Notes under the pieces: model-generated
What the model was told of the DNA's origin: nothing
Seen by the model: the letters and a program-made list of their open reading frames with translations, nothing else
The model's database searches: none
Source: CAZDUS01 sp964609375
GTDB lineage: Bacteria > Verrucomicrobiota > Kiritimatiellia > CAIKKV01 > CAITUY01
DNA: 12,244 nt
Reading direction: 5' to 3'
Assembly: GCA_964609375.1 (NCBI GenBank)
Contig: CAZSSA010000073.1
Location: 1 to 12,244, forward strand
Position numbers and translations under genes: made by a program
Part shown: one piece after another, positions 7,166 to 12,244 of the stretch
How positions within the stretch are numbered: the first letter of the stretch is position 1
Layout of the letters: every line of letters starts with the position of its first letter

Positions 7166-9789
7166 GTTTTCAGCAACTCCTTCAACGCCCGGTAATCCGT
7201 CTTGCCTGTCCCCAGCACAGGGATATGCTCCACCTTCCGTACAATCCTGATGTTATGCAACGCCGAAAGTCCCGCCGCGCGCAGACACCCATTGACCTCC
7301 TCCCGGTCAACCTCCCGGATCGTGAAAAGCACCAACTCCGGATTGAGCTCCGCCGGCATCGCCTCCACCGCCAAGACCGGCTCATCATCCGTCGCCTTCG
7401 AATACGTCCGCACCAACACCTCTTCAATGGCCGGCAGCGAAATCATCTCGCCCCCCATTTTTACAAACCGCTTCAACCGGCCGGAAAACGTCAATACCCC
7501 CTCGCTCCCCTCCACCACCAGATCGCCGGTGCGATACCACGACTTCCCTTCAAACTCCATAAACGGCGACGGGCCGTCGTACTTCAAATACCCGCCAAAG
7601 ATGCCCGGCCCGCGCACCAGCAACATCCCCGCCCGCCCCGCGACCACCCGCCGCCCGCTCTCCACATCCACAATCGCATACTCCACGGATGGCAACACAC
7701 GGCCAATCGTCCCCTTGCGAGGCGCCTGTTCATCATTCACAGAGACCACCGGCGAGCATTCCGTGATGCCATACCCTTCAATCACTTTCACATTCGGCCA
7801 TTGTCTTTCCACCATGGCATACGTCGCCTCCGGACATTTCTCCGCACCGGTAATGACCGCTCTCAGCGTATCCAGCTCACGCCCCGTCACCGCCCGCAGG
7901 ATCCCTGCCAGGAACGTCGGCGTGCCCACCAGAAACGAAACCCGGTACGCCTCGATCAACCGCGCCACCATGCCGCCTTCCGTTGGATTGGAGTGATAAA
8001 CCACGGGGACCCCCGCGCACAGCGGCAGCAACAGCGTACCGGTCAGCCCGAAGGAATGAAACGGAGGCAGGATCCCGATCAACTTGTCATCGTCCCGGAA
8101 CTCAAACCGCCCGCCCAGATCGCGGATATTGCTCAGTAAATTACGATGCGTCAACGGCACCGCCTTGGGCAGACTCTCCGACCCGCTGGTGAACAGCACC
8201 ACCGCCGTCTCCGGCATGCGCACCCGCCCCAAACGGCTCCTCCACCCGACCCGTGCCGACAACCACGCCTTGGCCTTCTCTCCCGGCTTTATCCGCTTTC
8301 CCACATCCTCAAGATTCACAAACCTCGTCTTCAAGTCACCCATATCCCCCATGCCGGATTCAATCCGGCGCACCACGCGCTCCGAGGTCACCACGCGTTG
8401 CACCCCGAGAAGATCAAGGGAGTGCGTCATGTTCCGCAGCCCCACCGTCCAATTGATCATCACCGGGATCTTTCCGGAAAACAGCGTGGCCACATACAGC
8501 ATCGTCGTCGTCACCGAGGCCGGCATCATGATCCCGACATACTCACCCGGCAGCGCCTCCAGTTGTGGCTTGAGTGCCCAGACAGTCGTCAGGAGATGAC
8601 GATACGTTTTGATTCCCGCCATCTGGTCCGCCAGCACCACGCGGCCCGGCTCGCGCGCCATCTGCGCCAACAGCACCTCGCCCACCGTATCCCCCCGCGG
8701 CACCACCCGGCGGCCTGCCTTCTTCGGCGTCTGCAGCCAACCCCGCCCAACCGGCTTTAGCTGAACAGGCGCCGCCAGCAAACTCCCGCGCGCCGCCAGC
8801 ATCACATCCTTGACGGTCTCAATCCCGGCTCCATCTCCCACCTGGAACCCGAATTCCGATTCAATCCACAGCGTCAAATCCACAAGGGAAAGGCTGTCCA
8901 TGTTCAGATCACGCGCCAGATGATCCTCCACCCCGACGCTGGATCGTCCGCTGAGCGTCTTGAGATGGTCCAGCACCAATTCCCGCGTGGCCACCGGAAC
9001 ATCCTCCACCGAACCGGAAATCGAGCCGCCCTCCGGTTCAGGCAAGTCATGCCTTCCGCCTTTTTCCCACAGCGTATAGGGCACATAAGAAGCCGGCACC
9101 GGCTTGTCATTATAGAACCCTTCCAAGGCACGATTCAGTTCGGCGCGCCCCGCCTCCCGGGGCAGATTACCGGGCTCGACCAATTCAACGGAAACCTGCC
9201 GCTTGGGGACAAGGAAAACAAAACTCGCCAGCACCGCCTTGACCGCCTTGGCAAACGCACGCCCCAGATCCGGCGCCTTCCCCGAGGCTCGACTGAAACT
9301 ACTTCCCCACAATCCCCGTGTCCGGATCAGCACCACCCGGCAATCCGGCGCCTCCTTGAGAATCGTCTCCACCGCGCTGGCCGCCGCCAGATCCTCTGTC
9401 TTCCGCCGCGCGATATGTCCCGACGGATATAACAGCACATTATCGCCGCGCCGCAACGCTTCCGCACAGGCCCGGACTCCCAGCAACACCTCATCCCGCG
9501 CCGCGTCACCATATACCGTCGGGTCCGGAATGGTAATCGCCCCTATCGCCGCCGCCAACCACCGCACTCCCGGACGCCCCACCTGATCCCGGTCCGCCAA
9601 CGGCCGCACCCGGAATCGCCGGTGTAATTCGGAAAGCACAATCGGCGGATCCATCAGCGCCGGATGATTGGGCAAGAACAAGATTCCGCGCGTCCCCTTC
9701 AGTGCCACCTCCTCAATCCCGCTCACCCGGATCCGATACCGCAACCGCAGCAACCCCCGCACCACATTCAATAATATTGCAACCATCAT
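7162..9789 (-). CDS. aas: Aas-like fusion: PlsC acyltransferase, ACP domain and acyl-adenylating synthetase
   Basis: This 875-residue protein probably re-acylates lysophospholipids at the inner membrane. Domain order seen: a PlsC acyltransferase with NHPALMD (41-47, H42 and D47 catalytic); a carrier domain (about 265-335) with DLNMDSLSLVDL, where S299 is the predicted phosphopantetheine site; and an ANL adenylating domain (about 365-875) with TSGSESLPKAV (534-544), EGYGITECSP (671-680), YRTGD (752-756), GRLKRFVKMGGEMIS and the C-terminal lysine K863 in GTGKTDYR. E. coli Aas (about 719 residues) has acyltransferase and synthetase parts but uses a separate ACP, so the built-in carrier is notable. 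The second acyltransferase block reads YPSGHI where PlsC proteins usually have FPEGT. AGGGAGGG (9797-9790) leaves one base before the first ATG and four before the ATG at 9786, so the latter may be used. The LplT-like gene lies upstream. A role in complex lipid synthesis remains possible. Confidence 0.88.
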   Translation of the reverse strand: MMVAILLNVVRGLLRLRYRIRVSGIEEVALKGTRGILFLPNHPALMDPPIVLSELHRRFRVRPLADRDQVGRPGVRWLAAAIGAITIPDPTVYGDAARDEVLLGVRACAEALRRGDNVLLYPSGHIARRKTEDLAAASAVETILKEAPDCRVVLIRTRGLWGSSFSRASGKAPDLGRAFAKAVKAVLASFVFLVPKRQVSVELVEPGNLPREAGRAELNRALEGFYNDKPVPASYVPYTLWEKGGRHDLPEPEGGSISGSVEDVPVATRELVLDHLKTLSGRSSVGVEDHLARDLNMDSLSLVDLTLWIESEFGFQVGDGAGIETVKDVMLAARGSLLAAPVQLKPVGRGWLQTPKKAGRRVVPRGDTVGEVLLAQMAREPGRVVLADQMAGIKTYRHLLTTVWALKPQLEALPGEYVGIMMPASVTTTMLYVATLFSGKIPVMINWTVGLRNMTHSLDLLGVQRVVTSERVVRRIESGMGDMGDLKTRFVNLEDVGKRIKPGEKAKAWLSARVGWRSRLGRVRMPETAVVLFTSGSESLPKAVPLTHRNLLSNIRDLGGRFEFRDDDKLIGILPPFHSFGLTGTLLLPLCAGVPVVYHSNPTEGGMVARLIEAYRVSFLVGTPTFLAGILRAVTGRELDTLRAVITGAEKCPEATYAMVERQWPNVKVIEGYGITECSPVVSVNDEQAPRKGTIGRVLPSVEYAIVDVESGRRVVAGRAGMLLVRGPGIFGGYLKYDGPSPFMEFEGKSWYRTGDLVVEGSEGVLTFSGRLKRFVKMGGEMISLPAIEEVLVRTYSKATDDEPVLAVEAMPAELNPELVLFTIREVDREEVNGCLRAAGLSALHNIRIVRKVEHIPVLGTGKTDYRALKELLKT

Positions 9790-9802
9790 CCCTCCCTATG
9801 GT

Positions 9803-9952
9803 CTAAGGTCTAACAGCAATTCGCATTATGGCCACCTCTCCTGGAGGGCGGGCGTCCTCGACCGCCGTTTTGGTGCACCTAGGCACGCGGCGGCTGGGGA
9901 CATCCGCCCTCCATGCGGCCAAAATGAGAATAGCTGAACGGCTAAGGTCTAA
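9803..9952. repeat. 123-bp near-palindromic element flanked by 11-bp direct repeats (MITE/REP-like)
   Basis: The outer arms 9814-9833 and 9917-9936 are inverted repeats matching at 17 of 20 positions (CAGCAATTCGCATTATGGCC on the left). Inner arms continue the stem: 9842-9857 pairs with 9898-9913 (14 of 16), CCGCCG (9862-9867) with CGGCGG (9888-9893), and GTGC (9873-9876) with GCAC (9883-9886) at the tip. CTAAGGTCTAA occurs at 9803-9813, directly against the left arm, and again at 9942-9952, five bases past the right arm, where it also forms the last codons of the transporter gene. It encodes nothing recognisable. As RNA it would fold into a long hairpin within the transporter-aas message. Whether it is a mobile element, a dispersed repeat or a processing signal needs genome-wide copies to decide. 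Confidence 0.7.
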
Positions 9953-11195
9953 GGTCCCCCCTCCTATAAGCCCACCACAACCCTCCCGCCGACACCAACG
10001 TCATCCCCCCCACCCATGCAAACGCTGTCGTCGGACGGCAATACGCATTCAACACATTGGCCACCCAGCCCGACATAAAGATCCCGCTGAATACCGCAAA
10101 GTTGACGGCCGCCAGAACCGCGCCTTTTTCGTGAGCCGCCGGACGCACCTGCAGGAAACTCTCCACAGGAATCAGCAGCAATCCTCCCGCCACCCCTACC
10201 AACAGCGTCAACCCGAACAGCACCGGAATGCCTATCCCCCGCTCAAGTCCGGGCACCAGCGGCATGGCCAGCATAAAGGCGGCCATCAGGGCCGCCCCCA
10301 TGGGGACCCCCCGGTACCAGCGCGGCCCGGTCAGTAACCGCCCTCCCAGAAACCCGCCGATTCCTATTCCAATCAACTGACTGGCCACCAATCCACTGGT
10401 CCACGTTTTCCCTATCTGGAATTGCTGGATCCCCATCGGGTTCAGGATAAGCACCCCCATGGATCCGCCAAACCACAACAGAACATCCGCCGCCACACTC
10501 GTCGCCAACAGGGGATCACGTGCAATCGCCTGCAGTTGCCGCAGGGTATGCAAAGGCCCATTCCAGGGAAACGGGGCCCCCGGATTCGCCGCCGGACGCG
10601 ACGGCACCCCCGCACTCACCAGCAAGCCTACCAGCGCCACCCCCACCACGATCATTCCCACCATCCACCTTCCGCACTCGATCCCCGCCCACTCCCCTGA
10701 CATATCCAGCACCACGCCCGCCAGCGCCACTCCCCCCAAAATCGCCACCGTCACCAGCATCCGCAACACGGCATTCGCACGCGGCACATGGTCCGCCGGA
10801 TAAAGTTCCGGCAGGCTGCCGTTGATGGCAGGACTGAAAAACGTCGCCTGAACCCCCATGATTAACAACATGGCAAAGAGCAATCCCCAATGTCCCAGGC
10901 AAACCCCGGCAGCCCCCGCCAGCATCGCGATGAATTCGATCCCCTTGGCGGCAATCACCACCTTGCGTTTTGGAAACCGATCCGCCGCCCAGCCCGCCGG
11001 TGCCGCCAGCAGAATGAACGGCACCGTGAACACCGCCACGGCAACCCCCTGCATCGCTGTTTGTCCTGCCGCGACCGCCAGAATCAATACCGCCTGCTTG
11101 AAAAAATTATCGTTATAGACTCCCATGGCATAGGCGCTGGCCATGCACACAAACCGCCCGCGCGCCCGCCGGATCACATCATCTTCTTTGTTCAT
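9942..11195 (-). CDS. lplT: LplT-like MFS transporter (lysophospholipid flippase family)
   Basis: This 417-residue membrane protein of the major facilitator superfamily has about 12 hydrophobic segments. LplT flips lysophosphatidylethanolamine and lysophosphatidylglycerol across the inner membrane to Aas. Seen in the sequence: YNDNFFKQA (27-35) in the first segment; GWAADRFPKRK (68-78) at the loop 2-3 signature position; GVQATFFSPAINGSLPELYP (114-133); and a central loop near residues 200-220 dividing the two six-helix halves. These signatures fit LplT and the MFS halves of LplT-Aas fusions. An ATG at 11210 is in frame, but AGGGG (11207-11203) lies seven bases before the ATG at 11195, and the longer form has no good ribosome binding site. 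It is followed by the aas-like gene after 152 bases occupied by a palindromic element. Substrate assignment rests on family resemblance and this neighbour. Confidence 0.83.
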   Translation of the reverse strand: MNKEDDVIRRARGRFVCMASAYAMGVYNDNFFKQAVLILAVAAGQTAMQGVAVAVFTVPFILLAAPAGWAADRFPKRKVVIAAKGIEFIAMLAGAAGVCLGHWGLLFAMLLIMGVQATFFSPAINGSLPELYPADHVPRANAVLRMLVTVAILGGVALAGVVLDMSGEWAGIECGRWMVGMIVVGVALVGLLVSAGVPSRPAANPGAPFPWNGPLHTLRQLQAIARDPLLATSVAADVLLWFGGSMGVLILNPMGIQQFQIGKTWTSGLVASQLIGIGIGGFLGGRLLTGPRWYRGVPMGAALMAAFMLAMPLVPGLERGIGIPVLFGLTLLVGVAGGLLLIPVESFLQVRPAAHEKGAVLAAVNFAVFSGIFMSGWVANVLNAYCRPTTAFAWVGGMTLVSAGGLWWAYRRGDLRP

Positions 11196-11197
11196 TG

Positions 11198-11207
11198 CCC
11201 TTCCCCT
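11198..11207 (-). promoter_or_regulatory. Shine-Dalgarno site that sets the transporter start
   Basis: The purine run AGGGGAAGGG (minus strand, 11207-11198) sits between two in-frame ATG codons, so it can serve only the downstream one at 11195. It leaves seven bases from AGGGG to the start codon. This makes the transporter 417 residues long. Confidence 0.65.
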
Positions 11208-11232
11208 CATGAAACCATCTCGTTGCGCCCTT

Positions 11233-11261
11233 ACTCTACCGATCTAATTCCCCACTCTCAA
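11233..11261 (-). promoter_or_regulatory. Candidate sigma70-type promoter for the transporter-aas operon
   Basis: On the minus strand TTGAGA (11261-11256, five of six to consensus) and TAGAGT (11238-11233, four of six) are separated by exactly 17 bases. Transcription would start near 11226, about 31 bases before the chosen ATG of the transporter. No operator-like palindrome overlaps it. Confidence 0.45.
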
Positions 11262-11300
11262 CGTCCATTCATTCCCCCTCCCCCTCTCCTTCTCCCGATT

Positions 11301-11331
11301 CGCAGGGGCGTCGCTTGACGACGCCTGCGGG
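11301..11331. repeat. G+C-rich hairpin in the divergent intergenic region
   Basis: CGCAGGGGCGTCG (11301-11313) and CGACGCCTGCGGG (11319-11331) form a stem with one bulge around a five-base loop, CTTGA. It lies in the 11196-11397 gap between divergently transcribed genes and so cannot be a terminator for either. A 25-base all-pyrimidine run (11272-11296) stands just to its left. It could be a small REP-like palindrome or a regulatory structure. Confidence 0.5.
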
Positions 11332-11397
11332 CCCCACTTTATGATTTCCATCCGATTGCCCCCCCTGTACTATGCCACAAGAAGAGGTGAGGTTTTC

Positions 11398-12244
11398 ATG
11401 AAAACAACCAGCACGATCTCCGTCGGCACCGTAACCCCCTCGGCGCCACCCCTGTTCGATGCCCACTGCCACCTTCAGGACAAGCGGTTGGCCCCACTCC
11501 TCAATGACGCCATGAACCGCGCCATCCAGGCGGGGGTAACCGACCTGATGTGCTGTGGAACCCGCGAAGCCGATTGGCCGGATGTCATCGATATTGCCGC
11601 CCGCTTCATCAACGTCCGGATTTCCTTTGGCCTGCACCCCTGGTATGTCGCTGACCGCACCGCCACCTGGCTTGATACGTTGCGGGGATTGCTCAAGGAT
11701 CACCCGTCCGCCATCGGCGAAATCGGCCTCGACCACGCTCTCGATCTGCAAACCTTCGCCGCCCAGGAAGAAGCCTTTCTCGCGCAACTGACGCTGGCGA
11801 TGGAATTGGAGCGCCCTGTCTCGGTACACTGCCGCCGCGCGTGGGGCCGGATAATGGAACTACTGGACGACCACGGGTGGCCGCCTCACGGCATCCTGTT
11901 TCATTCCTATTCCGGGGGCCCCGAACTGGTTCCAGCCCTGGTTCGCCGTCATGCCTCGTTCTCTTTTTCCGGCGCCATCACCCACGACCAAAACGTGCGT
12001 GGTCGCGAAGCGGTCGCCATCATCCCGGAGGATCGCCTCCTGATTGAAACCGATTCCCCGGATATCATGCCCGCCATTCCTTCGCTGAAGCCGGAATCAA
12101 AACATCATTTTCTCCTCCGTCGACATGACCCTGTCAATGAACCCGCCAATCTCCAGTATGTCGCCTCGGCCGTTGCCGATCTCCGCCACTGGTCACTGGA
12201 TCAAACGGGGACCATCACCCGGAAAAACGCCGAAGCCTTTTTCG
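11398..12244 (+). CDS. tatD: TatD-family metal-dependent hydrolase, 3' end beyond the window
   Basis: The first 282 codons of a TatD-type amidohydrolase-fold enzyme are open to the last base of the window. Family members are Mg2+-dependent DNases or related phosphoesterases acting in the cytoplasm. Seen in the sequence: FDAHCHLQD with H23 and H25, GEIGLD with E108, VHCRRAW with H144, FHSYSGG with H169 and ETDSP with D219, which is the full metal-ligand set. The tail TRKNAEAFF resembles the usual C-terminal TxxNxxxFF, so only a few residues are missing. The protein has about 18 residues, rich in Ser, Thr and Pro, before the first strand, more than typical. GAGG at 11389-11392, five bases upstream, supports this start. 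It is divergent from the transporter gene. The exact substrate is not predictable; members vary between DNase, RNA-processing and D-aminoacyl-tRNA-type activities. Confidence 0.9.
   Translation, partial: MKTTSTISVGTVTPSAPPLFDAHCHLQDKRLAPLLNDAMNRAIQAGVTDLMCCGTREADWPDVIDIAARFINVRISFGLHPWYVADRTATWLDTLRGLLKDHPSAIGEIGLDHALDLQTFAAQEEAFLAQLTLAMELERPVSVHCRRAWGRIMELLDDHGWPPHGILFHSYSGGPELVPALVRRHASFSFSGAITHDQNVRGREAVAIIPEDRLLIETDSPDIMPAIPSLKPESKHHFLLRRHDPVNEPANLQYVASAVADLRHWSLDQTGTITRKNAEAFF

Noticed and set aside
7202..8139. Two long plus-strand reading frames (264 and 304 codons) opposite the aas-like gene
   Set aside because: They are antisense to recognisable ANL-domain motifs, and their products are basic and repetitive without domains.
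9814..9936. A CRISPR repeat or an ordinary intrinsic terminator
   Set aside because: There is a single palindromic unit with no spacers, and no T-tract follows it on either strand.
11345..11373. A sigma70 promoter for tatD using TACTAT (11368-11373)
   Set aside because: The -10 is acceptable, but no convincing -35 lies 16-18 bases upstream, so I did not list it.

Overview
The window is a G+C-rich stretch of bacterial chromosome with seven protein-coding genes, six complete and one cut by the right edge. There is no rRNA, tRNA, CRISPR array, transposase or phage gene. Gene content and style (a very long GT-C membrane glycosyltransferase with a large C-terminal ectodomain, a class I hybrid cluster protein, and an acyltransferase-ACP-AMP ligase fusion) suggest an anaerobic or facultative Gram-negative. 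An uncultured lineage of the Verrucomicrobiota/Kiritimatiellota type is my best guess. This is inference from protein style only, because no phylogenetic marker gene is present.

Layout from the left. (1) 14-1324 (+) is a UDP-sugar 6-dehydrogenase of the WbpA type, for surface polysaccharide precursors. (2) 1397-1840 (-) is a small orphan protein with four predicted membrane segments. (3) 2013-5273 (+) is a 1086-residue PMT/ArnT-like membrane glycosyltransferase with an ectodomain of about 690 residues. A strong hairpin terminator (5314-5366) follows it. (4) A minus-strand cluster covers 11195-5413. It starts with an LplT-like MFS transporter, continues with an Aas-like fusion protein (PlsC, ACP and acyl-adenylating domains), and ends with the hybrid cluster protein Hcp. 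(5) 11398-end (+) is a TatD-family metal-dependent hydrolase, divergent from the transporter and missing only its last residues.

Working together: the LplT-like and Aas-like genes form a lysophospholipid salvage module, in which lysophospholipids are flipped inward and then re-acylated. In this version the acyl carrier is built into the enzyme. Hcp is transcribed in the same direction but appears to have its own promoter: a perfect FNR-type box overlaps the aas stop codon and lies at class II spacing from a good -10 element. This implies induction by oxygen limitation or nitrosative stress.

The most unusual non-coding feature is a 123-bp near-palindrome (9814-9936) between the transporter and the aas-like gene. 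It abuts an 11-bp direct repeat on one side and lies five bases from the second copy on the other. Removing it with one repeat copy would leave the two genes only 13 nt apart. It looks like a small non-autonomous mobile or REP-like element that landed in an operon.
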